A DNA stretch of 5,040 nt from Gammaproteobacteria bacterium (GTDB lineage: Bacteria; Pseudomonadota; Gammaproteobacteria; UBA9214), in the NCBI GenBank assembly GCA_030632175.1, contig DAOVVG010000194.1:1-5040 (forward strand). The letters run 5' to 3'. Positions 1-5,040 of this stretch are shown piece by piece. Made by a program: the position numbers and the translations under genes. The notes beneath the pieces are model-generated. The model worked only from the letters and a program-made list of their open reading frames with translations. It was not told the DNA's origin and searched no databases. Positions within the stretch are counted from its first letter, which is position 1, and the number at the start of each line of letters is the position of its first letter.

Positions 1-1
1 C

Positions 2-898
2 GAGATACTGTCTGTCCCGCTGTCCGGACTTGCACGGAAGTGCGCAGATGTCTGGGGTTCGCGCGAAGAACTGGATATTGTGCTGAATGACGGTTTTCGT
101 TCCGTGCCACACTGCCTGTTTCTGTATGCATTGGACCCCAATGGTATCCAGATCAGCGATAACATCAGTATCGGCGGGCTGCTCCCGGAGCACTACGGCC
201 GTGATCGCTCGGTTCGCCCCTATATGCGCGAGGTCGTACCTCCCTGGGGTTTTCTGCTCTCGGACGCCTATCTGAGTCTGCGTGTTAACCGTCCATCGTT
301 GACGGCTCTGCAGGTTGTGCGTCGCGACGATGAAATGCTCGGGTTTATCGGCGCCGATTTTGACTTGCGTGATCTGCCAGCCACCACCGGGCACTATGAA
401 GAATCAGTTGACTGGCGACAGATCAAGGGCGATCCCTCGATCCGTGGCACGGTGTTTCAGCAGGAGCGTGTCGAGAGCCTGATGGATCGCAATATGGAAA
501 CGACCTGCGCCATTCTCGAGGACCTGATAACAGAGCGCGGCCTGTTCCAGGCGGTGATTCATTTTTCCAGCAGTCGTGCCACTGTCTGGTTTATGGATGA
601 CCCGTATCGCTATCGCATCTTTGACCACGAAGTGCTGAGTGATCCGGATATCTGCATGTTGTATCCACGTTGTCCCTATCCGGAGGATGCGGCTATTCCG
701 CAAGACAGGGTCCCGGCAATTTTGAACGGTATGCGGCAATTGCGCCTGGCCGATGAAACCCTGTACCTGCGTTCTGCGTCCATCAATATATTCAACGGGC
801 TGATCAGCCTGACCTTCTCCTGTGACGGTACCCATTACATGTCATGGCAGGAGTTTCTCGACAAGGACATGAGTTTCTGGGTAGGCTGCGCCGCCTGA
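2..898 (+). CDS. PDC/Cache sensor domain protein, 5' end outside window
   Basis: The reading frame is open from base 2 to the TGA at 896-898 (298 visible residues). A GTG at position 80 could be called as the start, but the 26 codons before it have no stop and read like the lead-in helix of a Cache domain, so the true start is probably left of the window. Visible residues 40-54 form the strand-turn-strand ending in ISDN, 66-75 are GRDRSVRPYM, 87-92 SDAYLS, and 117-126 GADFDLRDLP. This order is typical of a PDC-type ligand-sensing Cache fold. No membrane segment, HAMP, kinase, GGDEF or methyl-accepting region follows. The last 170 or so residues are a hydrophilic, mixed alpha/beta part I do not recognise as an output domain. 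It therefore looks like a cytoplasmic stand-alone small-molecule sensor; ligand and partner are unknown. It converges on the next gene with a 28-base gap. Sensor assignment fairly sure, role not. Confidence 0.82.
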   Translation, partial: EILSVPLSGLARKCADVWGSREELDIVLNDGFRSVPHCLFLYALDPNGIQISDNISIGGLLPEHYGRDRSVRPYMREVVPPWGFLLSDAYLSLRVNRPSLTALQVVRRDDEMLGFIGADFDLRDLPATTGHYEESVDWRQIKGDPSIRGTVFQQERVESLMDRNMETTCAILEDLITERGLFQAVIHFSSSRATVWFMDDPYRYRIFDHEVLSDPDICMLYPRCPYPEDAAIPQDRVPAILNGMRQLRLADETLYLRSASINIFNGLISLTFSCDGTHYMSWQEFLDKDMSFWVGCAA

Positions 899-926
899 TT
901 CTGTCGTTGCAGTATCGGGGCAGTGG

Positions 927-1370
927 TTACTGTGTGAACTGTAAAATCGTCGCAGTCCTGTCTTCCGCCTCACCCTGGTTAAGCCTGGCTTCAAAGCTGT
1001 CCAGCGTCTTCGGGAATTCGTTCATCAGGCGGCGATGTGTTTCATGTCGTTCAGTTCCGTAGTAAACCACCTCGATCTGCACCGGCTCATTCAGCGAATC
1101 ACGCGGACTGTGGAATGCCATTTTCCAGGCTAGTACGATGAGGCGCCCGCCATGTCCATCCTTGACGGCATAGCCGTGATTGTCAACAAAGATGATCTCA
1201 TCCTGGTCGATGACGGCCTGCAATTGCATGTTCCGGACGGGTACAAATACATTTACAGTCGGGGAATGATTTAATAACAGAAGACAGCGGTTAAACAGCT
1301 GTGCAGGAAGTGCGACCTGCTCGCGGGCAGTTTCTTCTCGGCGGAAAAAGATCTCTGTAGAGCTAACCAT
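927..1370 (-). CDS. Conserved-looking hypothetical protein, 147 aa
   Basis: ATG at 1368-1370, TAA at 927-929. I do not recognise the family. The protein is soluble, without signal peptide or membrane helix. Residues 1-20 are charged; 24-62 include a hydrophobic run (LLLL at 30-33) and then the strand-rich block NVFVPVRNMQLQAVIDQDE (40-58). A Gly/His-rich turn (HGYAVKDGHGG, 65-75) leads to a hydrophobic strand (LIVLAW, 77-82). The end is a charged helix (about 105-135) and a short tail. The alternation suggests a small beta-barrel or PilZ-like size class, but the RxxxR and DxSxxG signature of PilZ is absent, so no function is given. There is no clear Shine-Dalgarno sequence before the ATG; the in-frame region upstream is open to a TGA near 1459 but holds no ATG, GTG or TTG. 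It lies 99 bases downstream of dxs on the same strand and may be read through from it or from its own promoter. Confidence 0.78.
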   Translation of the reverse strand: MVSSTEIFFRREETAREQVALPAQLFNRCLLLLNHSPTVNVFVPVRNMQLQAVIDQDEIIFVDNHGYAVKDGHGGRLIVLAWKMAFHSPRDSLNEPVQIEVVYYGTERHETHRRLMNEFPKTLDSFEARLNQGEAEDRTATILQFTQ

Positions 1371-1380
1371 AAGGTACCGG

Positions 1381-1422
1381 TCTGCGTCTGGTTCTCTTGT
1401 TACAACGGATCTGTAGTCTGGT
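1381..1422 (-). repeat. Imperfect direct repeat pair in leader of the 147-aa gene
   Basis: On the minus strand ACCAGACTACAGA (1422-1410) and ACCAGACGCAGA (1392-1381) form two direct copies differing by one small indel or substitution. Their starts are 30 bases apart, close to three helical turns, so a protein bound to both would sit on one face of the DNA. They lie between the possible -10 element and the ATG at 1370. A transcription-factor operator is possible; with only two short copies chance is also possible. Confidence 0.35.
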
Positions 1423-1440
1423 GTCCGTACCCTGCAGGCA

Positions 1441-1449
1441 ATTTTAGCA
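1441..1449 (-). promoter_or_regulatory. Possible extended -10 promoter for the 147-aa gene
   Basis: The minus strand reads TGCTAAAAT from 1449 to 1441, which matches the TGn-TATAAT extended -10 pattern with one mismatch in the hexamer. There is no good -35 box at 16-18 bases (the sequence there, GCTGCC, is poor), which extended -10 promoters tolerate. A start near 1434 would give a leader of about 64 bases before the ATG at 1370. It begins 21 bases after the dxs stop codon. Only a sequence match. Confidence 0.28.
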
Positions 1450-1469
1450 TAACCCTGTAATCAGGCAGC

Positions 1470-3371
1470 TCAGCCGCCAGTCAGATTGGATTCTGGCTGT
1501 GCCGGTGACAGTATATGGTCGCTGCCGGCAGCGCTGATTGCCGCAAGAATCCCTGTTGCATCCAGGCCGCACTCGGTGAGCTGTTGCTCATGGCTGCCAT
1601 GGTCGATAAAGGTATCCGGTATCGCCAGGTTAATGATGTGGTTGTCGACGGCCTGTTGTAACAGGACCTCGTTGACGGCAGAACCGGCACCTCCCTGCAA
1701 GACATTTTCCTCAACCGTGACAATGAGGCTGTGTTCCCTGGCCATGGCAGTAATCATGTCAGTGTCCAGTGGCTTTATAAAACGCATGTTGACGACGGTC
1801 GCATCAATTTCTTCTGCGGCTTCCAGGGCCGCGGCAACGCGGCTGCCGAATGCCAGAATAGCCACGTGTCTGCCCTGCCGGCATATCTCTGCCTTGCCAA
1901 TTGGCAGGGTATCCAGCGTTTCGTTCGGTATCGCACCGCTGCCGGTGCCACGCGGGTAACGCACGGCAGCCGGCCCTGCATACTGGTAGGCGGTAGTCAG
2001 CATTTGCCGGCACTCTTTTTCATCGGCTGGCGCCATCACCAGCATGTTGGGAACGCAACGCAGGAAGCTCAGGTCGAATACGCCGGCATGGGTCGCGCCG
2101 TCTGCGCCAACCAGTCCGGCACGGTCGATGGCAAAAGTCACATCCAGATTTTGCAGTGCGATGTCGTGTATTAACTGGTCATAGGCGCGCTGCAGGAAGG
2201 TGGAGTAAATGGCAACGACCGGTTTCATGCCTTCGCAGGCCATGCCTGCCGCAAATGTCAGTGCATGTTGCTCGGCGATGCCGACATCAAAGTAGCGTTG
2301 CGGGAATTTCTCCGCAAAGGCGGTCAGCCCTGAACCTTCACGCATGGCCGGTGTAATGCCGGCAAGGCGCTCGTCGGCCGCCGCCATGTCACACAGCCAG
2401 TCACTGAATATTTGTGTATAGGTTTTGGTCCCGGCGGGCTTTTTCTGCATGCCAACTGCGCGGTTGAAGGGTGTGACGCCATGGTAGTTGCAGGGGTCCT
2501 GCTCTGCCGGTTGGTAGCCCTTACCCTTTTGCGTAACGATGTGCAGGAAGCGGCGTCCCTTCATGTCACGCAGATTACGCAGCGTGGTCAGCAATAGCGG
2601 GATATCGTGACCGTCGATCGGGCCAATATAGTTAAAGCCCAGTTCCTCGAACAGCGTGCCGGGCAGGAACATGCCTTTCATATGTTCTTCCCAGCGGCGC
2701 ACATAGCGGCTCAATCGCGGTGACTTGTGCAGAATGCTCTTGCCACGTTTGCGCACCCCGGTATAGAGCGGTCCTGAAAGGATACGCGCCAGGTAGTTAT
2801 GCATGGCACCGCGGTTGCGCGAGATCGACATCTTGTTGTCGTTCAGAATGACCAGCAGATCACTGTCGGTGTCACCGGCATTGTTGAGTGCCTCGTAAGC
2901 CATGCCGGCAGTCATGGCGCCATCACCGATAATGGCGACTGTCTGGCGTCCCCTGTCTTGCATCGCAGCCACCACCGACATGCCCAGTGCTGCACTGATC
3001 GAGGTGCTGGAATGACCGGCACCAAAACTGTCGTATTCACTCTCCGAACGGCTGAGAAAGCCACTCAATCCATCCTGGCACCGCAGGCTGTGCATGGCAT
3101 CCCGGCGACCGGTGAGAATCTTGTGCGGGTAGGCCTGGTGTCCGATATCCCACACCAGCCTGTCTTCCGGGGTGTTGAAGACCCGGTGCAGAGCGATCGT
3201 CAGTTCCACGGTGCCGAGGCCGGCCGACAGGTGGCCGCCGGTACTGGCAACCGACTCGATCAGGAATTCACGCAGTTCGGTGGCGAGTTGCAGCAGTTCG
3301 GATTCCTCCAGACCGTGCAGGTCGGCGGGAGAATTTATACGGCTGAGCAGGGGGTAAAGCGATTGGGGCAT
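1470..3371 (-). CDS. dxs: 1-deoxy-D-xylulose-5-phosphate synthase
   Basis: Cytosolic, thiamine-diphosphate-dependent enzyme that condenses pyruvate with glyceraldehyde 3-phosphate, releasing CO2, to give DXP, the entry step of the MEP isoprenoid pathway and a precursor of thiamine and pyridoxal phosphate. The 633 residues fit the family (about 620). The first domain carries the STGGHLSAGLGTVELT block with His47, GHQAYPHK (77-84), the ThDP/Mg motif GDGAMTAG (149-156) closed by NDN (177-179), and NYHG with His297. The Pyr domain starts near 317 and holds GIAEQHA with catalytic Glu367, Tyr389, Arg395, DGATHAG (424-430, with Asp424 and His428) and RYPRG (470-474). The transketolase C-terminal domain runs from about 490. 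All expected catalytic and substrate-binding residues are in place. ATG at 3369-3371 is the first usable start in its frame and aligns with known DXS N termini; no strong Shine-Dalgarno precedes it. xseB and ispA, its frequent neighbours, are not adjacent. Confidence 0.98.
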   Translation of the reverse strand: MPQSLYPLLSRINSPADLHGLEESELLQLATELREFLIESVASTGGHLSAGLGTVELTIALHRVFNTPEDRLVWDIGHQAYPHKILTGRRDAMHSLRCQDGLSGFLSRSESEYDSFGAGHSSTSISAALGMSVVAAMQDRGRQTVAIIGDGAMTAGMAYEALNNAGDTDSDLLVILNDNKMSISRNRGAMHNYLARILSGPLYTGVRKRGKSILHKSPRLSRYVRRWEEHMKGMFLPGTLFEELGFNYIGPIDGHDIPLLLTTLRNLRDMKGRRFLHIVTQKGKGYQPAEQDPCNYHGVTPFNRAVGMQKKPAGTKTYTQIFSDWLCDMAAADERLAGITPAMREGSGLTAFAEKFPQRYFDVGIAEQHALTFAAGMACEGMKPVVAIYSTFLQRAYDQLIHDIALQNLDVTFAIDRAGLVGADGATHAGVFDLSFLRCVPNMLVMAPADEKECRQMLTTAYQYAGPAAVRYPRGTGSGAIPNETLDTLPIGKAEICRQGRHVAILAFGSRVAAALEAAEEIDATVVNMRFIKPLDTDMITAMAREHSLIVTVEENVLQGGAGSAVNEVLLQQAVDNHIINLAIPDTFIDHGSHEQQLTECGLDATGILAAISAAGSDHILSPAQPESNLTGG

Positions 3372-3419
3372 GATGAGAAATATGTTACCAGAAAGTGTTT
3401 GCAGGCGTGTCTGTAATCG

Positions 3420-3425
3420 ATTGTA
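3420..3425 (-). promoter_or_regulatory. Possible -10 element upstream of dxs
   Basis: The 96-base gap between the UDG-like gene and dxs is noticeably AT-rich compared with its surroundings. On the minus strand it contains TACAAT (3425-3420), five of six matches to the -10 consensus. The bases 17-18 upstream (AATATT or TAATAT) do not resemble a -35 box. A second candidate, TGGTAACAT (about 3388-3380), has the extended -10 form but a weaker hexamer. The gap shows no hairpin plus T-run, so read-through from the upstream operon is as plausible as a separate promoter. Confidence 0.22.
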
Positions 3426-3467
3426 TCTGTGATGAAAATATGAATATTAGCGGGATAAACCATAGTT

Positions 3468-4073
3468 TTATTGTGGGTATGTCGCTGTTTGGTTCAAAGC
3501 ATGCGTAATCTGCTTGCGAAATGCAGGCAGTACCTCGGCTTCAAACCAGGGATTATTTTTCAACCAGCGGATATTGCGCGGTGACGGATGGGGCAGCGGA
3601 AAATGCGCCGGTAGACAGGCCTGCCAGTTTTGCACTGTCTCGGTCAGGGTGCGGCGACGGCTGTCGAGGTAGTAGTGTTGTGCATATTGACCAATGAGCA
3701 CGGTGAGCCTGAGCGCAGGCAACTCGGCCAGCAGTTGTGCATGCCACTGAGGTGCACATTCCGGACGCGGTGGTAAGTCACCGGATTTTCCCTTGCCGGG
3801 GTAACAGAACCCCATGGGGATGATGGCGATGTGCCGCTCATCATAGAATTGTTCCCGGTCGATTTGCATCCAGTCACGGAGCCGGTCGCCGCTGGGGTCA
3901 TTCCAGGGGATTCCGGTTTGGTGAACCCGGGTACCTGGTGCCTGTCCGATAAGAACAATGCGTGCCGTACTGCTTGCTCGCAGTACCGGTTTCGGGCCAA
4001 GCGGTAGATGCGTCTCGCAGGTTCGGCAGGCGCGTACTTCGCGTAGTAGTTGTTTGAGAGTGCGGCTGCTCAA
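3468..4073 (-). CDS. Uracil-DNA glycosylase superfamily protein (UDG-like, Fe-S type)
   Basis: 201 residues, starting with TTG at 4071-4073 and ending TAA. The UDG fold is shown by motif I GQAPG (43-47, preceded by VLI), the block GIPWNDPSGDRLRDW (54-68) and the HPSPRN motif (162-167) near the C terminus, the counterpart of the HPSP minor-groove loop of UDGs. CxxC at 16/19 together with Cys90 (in FCYPGKGK) and Cys106 (in PRPEC) matches the four-cysteine layout of 4Fe-4S UDGs (families 4/5). Motif I has Gln, not the Asp or Glu that activates water in families 1 and 4, so uracil excision cannot be assumed. I recall this as a mainly uncharacterised gammaproteobacterial UDG-like family of about 195 residues. 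The start overlaps the upstream stop in TTGA, implying translational coupling, which supports the TTG. Likely role: DNA repair or nucleic-acid binding in the cytoplasm. Fold assignment sure, activity not. Confidence 0.9.
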   Translation of the reverse strand: MSSRTLKQLLREVRACRTCETHLPLGPKPVLRASSTARIVLIGQAPGTRVHQTGIPWNDPSGDRLRDWMQIDREQFYDERHIAIIPMGFCYPGKGKSGDLPPRPECAPQWHAQLLAELPALRLTVLIGQYAQHYYLDSRRRTLTETVQNWQACLPAHFPLPHPSPRNIRWLKNNPWFEAEVLPAFRKQITHALNQTATYPQ

Positions 4074-4495
4074 TATTTCTTCAGCAGCTCAGCCAGCTCC
4101 AGCGGTGCCTGGCGTTCATCCTGTTCATGCCAGCGCCGGAAGACATCGATGCCTGCTTCCATAAATTGGCGTTCATCGGGCTTCTCGCGGAAACCTTGCA
4201 GGCGCTCACTGATGCTGCCCGATTCGGTGATCGGCATGGTGAAATAGGTGTTCATAAAGACCACGAACACGCCGAGGGTTTGTGTTTTATCAAAGTCATA
4301 CTGGTGAGACAGGTATTCTATTGCGCCATAATGAAATGCCATGACCTTGAATTGCCTGGCAGGGTAACGGGCAAGGTCCTCGCGATCGACTCCCGCGGAG
4401 GTGGCCGCCGCGAAGCGGTCAATAATCTTGCCGGCTTCCTCGACAGCCGTTGGCGTGCGGGGTTTCTTGCCAAAGAGCCGGTTAAAAATATTCAT
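4070..4495 (-). CDS. Hypothetical protein, 141 aa
   Basis: ATG at 4493-4495, TGA at 4070-4072. I do not recognise it. The first 12 residues (MNIFNRLFGKKP) are a basic amphipathic stretch, possibly peripheral membrane contact, and not a cleavable signal. Residues 17-35 form a likely helix. Residues 45-85 are aromatic-rich and moderately hydrophobic (FKVMAFHYGAIEYLSHQYDF then LGVFVVFMNTYF), perhaps one buried helix pair but too polar for a confident membrane segment. The C-terminal 95-141 is strongly charged and helical (SERLQGFREKPDERQ and RWHEQDERQ), ending in LLKKY. There are no cysteines and no metal or nucleotide motif. It is sandwiched in the operon: its ATG shares one base with the stop of the methyltransferase-like gene (TAATG) and its stop overlaps the start of the UDG-like gene. 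That tight packing on both sides is the main support that it is a real gene. Confidence 0.83.
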   Translation of the reverse strand: MNIFNRLFGKKPRTPTAVEEAGKIIDRFAAATSAGVDREDLARYPARQFKVMAFHYGAIEYLSHQYDFDKTQTLGVFVVFMNTYFTMPITESGSISERLQGFREKPDERQFMEAGIDVFRRWHEQDERQAPLELAELLKKY

Positions 4496-4971
4496 TATAG
4501 CCAGCGTCGTACCTGCTTTTTGTAGTCAAGATATTGTTGCCCGAACAGTGTTTCAAGATAGCGCTCTTCACGCGCGATGGCGTAGAGCGAGATGACGATA
4601 ACGGACGGGATGGCAAGCAGTAATATCCATAAATTGTTCAGCCAGACCGCGGCGGTCAGTTGCGCCAGTGTCAAAACGATATAGAGCGGGTTACGTGTAA
4701 ACTGGTAAGGGCCCGAAGTCAGCAGCGTGCTGTCCGGTTTGTCGGGACGCACATCGGTATCGGCCTTGTGGAATTCAAAAAGCGACCAGGCGGCCAGGAG
4801 TGTGGCTACAGCAATCAGGATGACACCGTAAATGCGGTTGTGCAGGCCATATGGCATGGCCAGTGGCCAGAAGTTGTTGAGCCCGATGCCCGCCAGAATG
4901 CTGATGGCGTAGATGATCGGCGGGTGCAGGCGGATTCCCGGACCATGTTTGTCGTCAACCGGTGTGTTCAT
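4495..4971 (-). CDS. Isoprenylcysteine carboxyl methyltransferase / phospholipid methyltransferase-like membrane protein
   Basis: 158 residues from ATG 4969-4971. This is a polytopic inner-membrane protein: hydrophobic segments at about 17-37, 45-65 and a long one at about 98-132 that probably folds as a helical hairpin. Between the second and third lies TSGPYQFTRNPLYI (85-98; Arg93, Asn94, Pro95), and after the last comes REERYLETLFGQQYLDY (134-150) with the Glu pair 135/136, then VRRWL at the end. Both blocks are the hallmark S-adenosylmethionine-site motifs of the ICMT/PEMT family. Bacterial members methylate unknown lipids or small molecules, since bacteria lack prenylated-protein CaaX methylation; the substrate is not inferable here. 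The frame stays open to the right edge, and a GTG at 5026-5028 would add 19 residues, but those would overlap the end of an upstream gene by 41 bases and look unlike the family, so the ATG is preferred. No Shine-Dalgarno is evident; coupling to the upstream gene is likely. Confidence 0.88.
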   Translation of the reverse strand: MNTPVDDKHGPGIRLHPPIIYAISILAGIGLNNFWPLAMPYGLHNRIYGVILIAVATLLAAWSLFEFHKADTDVRPDKPDSTLLTSGPYQFTRNPLYIVLTLAQLTAAVWLNNLWILLLAIPSVIVISLYAIAREERYLETLFGQQYLDYKKQVRRWL

Positions 4972-4987
4972 GGCCGGGGTTGCGGGT

Positions 4988-5038
4988 TCAACTCTCGCGG
5001 GGGCCGGCAAAGTACCAGATAATGACACCCAGCAACGG
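4988..5038 (-). CDS. C-terminal end of a small membrane protein, PLDc_N-like (partial)
   Basis: On the minus strand, one frame from the right edge (5038) to a TGA at 4988-4990 reads 16 residues: PLLGVIIWYFAGPRES. This is the characteristic tail of the small two-helix PLDc_N family (phospholipase D nuclease N-terminal domain): a final membrane helix beginning P-x-L-G and closing with G-P-R. Such proteins are usually 60-100 residues, anchored in the inner membrane and without the phospholipase active site. The start lies beyond the window. The TGA is 16 bases before the ATG of the methyltransferase-like gene, which fits an operon junction. The competing frame over this stretch is only the optional N-terminal extension of that downstream gene, which has no family resemblance. 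The match is by recalled family wording over 16 residues, so moderately sure. Confidence 0.68.
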   Translation of the reverse strand, partial: PLLGVIIWYFAGPRES

Positions 5039-5040
5039 CA

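Noticed and set aside
404..835. Minus-strand open frame of 143 codons opposite the sensor gene
   Set aside because: Antisense to a gene with clear Cache motifs; the translation shows no domain and no ribosome binding site was seen.
899..926. Possible bidirectional terminator between the two convergent genes
   Set aside because: Only a 4-bp stem (CAGT/ACTG) can be drawn, overlapping the stop of the minus gene, with no T-run on either strand.
1450..1469. Possible dxs terminator just after its stop codon
   Set aside because: A short CCTG/CAGG stem with a 4-base loop is present on the minus strand but it is weak and not followed by a T-run.
2799..3416. Plus-strand open frame of 205 codons opposite dxs
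   Set aside because: It lies entirely antisense to the strongly supported dxs N-terminal domain, has no recognisable motif, and its residue make-up is what the reverse frame of a GC-biased gene gives.
4127..4525. Plus-strand open frame of 132 codons opposite the 141-aa gene
   Set aside because: The minus-strand gene is fixed by stop/start overlaps on both sides, while the plus frame spans a gene junction and has no domain signal.
4973..5008. tRNA T-arm-like hairpin: GCGGG, loop TTCAACT, CTCGC (4982-4998), flanked by GCCGG/CCGGC
   Set aside because: The loop fits the T-loop consensus and the stem pairs, so a tRNA end or attachment-site remnant was considered. There is no D-arm, anticodon arm or matching acceptor strand to its left, no CCA, and the region is explained by the end of the PLDc_N-like gene.

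Overview
The window looks like ordinary chromosomal DNA from a moderately GC-rich gammaproteobacterium. The suggestion rests on a DXS very close in wording to the enterobacterial enzyme, a UDG-like protein of a type I associate with gammaproteobacteria, and a soluble Cache/PDC-sensor protein. The lineage is a guess from protein flavour (possibly a Chromatiales-like or sulfur-oxidiser relative) and cannot be fixed from this sequence alone. I see no IS element, CRISPR array, rRNA, tRNA, prophage gene or sign of recent transfer. The window is almost fully coding.

Layout: (1) Positions 2-898, plus strand: the 3' part of a PDC/Cache sensor protein whose start lies off the left edge. (2) It converges on a minus-strand 147-residue protein of unknown function (927-1370). 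(3) A 99-base leader (1371-1469) holds a possible extended -10 element and a pair of direct repeats spaced 30 bp apart. (4) dxs (1470-3371, minus) encodes 1-deoxy-D-xylulose-5-phosphate synthase, the first enzyme of the MEP isoprenoid pathway. (5) A 96-base AT-rich gap (3372-3467) precedes dxs. (6) A tightly packed minus-strand cluster runs 5040 to 3468: the last 16 codons of a PLDc_N-type small membrane protein, an isoprenylcysteine/phospholipid methyltransferase-like membrane protein, an unrecognised 141-residue protein, and a UDG-superfamily protein with four cysteines placed for a 4Fe-4S cluster. Junctions in this cluster are a 16-base gap, a 1-base TAATG overlap and a 4-base TTGA overlap, so the genes are very probably one translationally coupled operon.

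Working together: the cluster from the right edge to 3468 is clearly co-transcribed, and dxs may be read through from it or from its own weak promoter. No shared pathway joins the UDG-like, methyltransferase-like and unknown proteins in a way I can defend. The most useful results beyond plain annotation are the extended 5' end of the sensor gene, the tail of a small membrane-protein gene at the right edge that also settles the methyltransferase start, and the UDG-like protein's Gln where the canonical motif I acid would be. I did not find convincing evidence of a new multi-gene system here.
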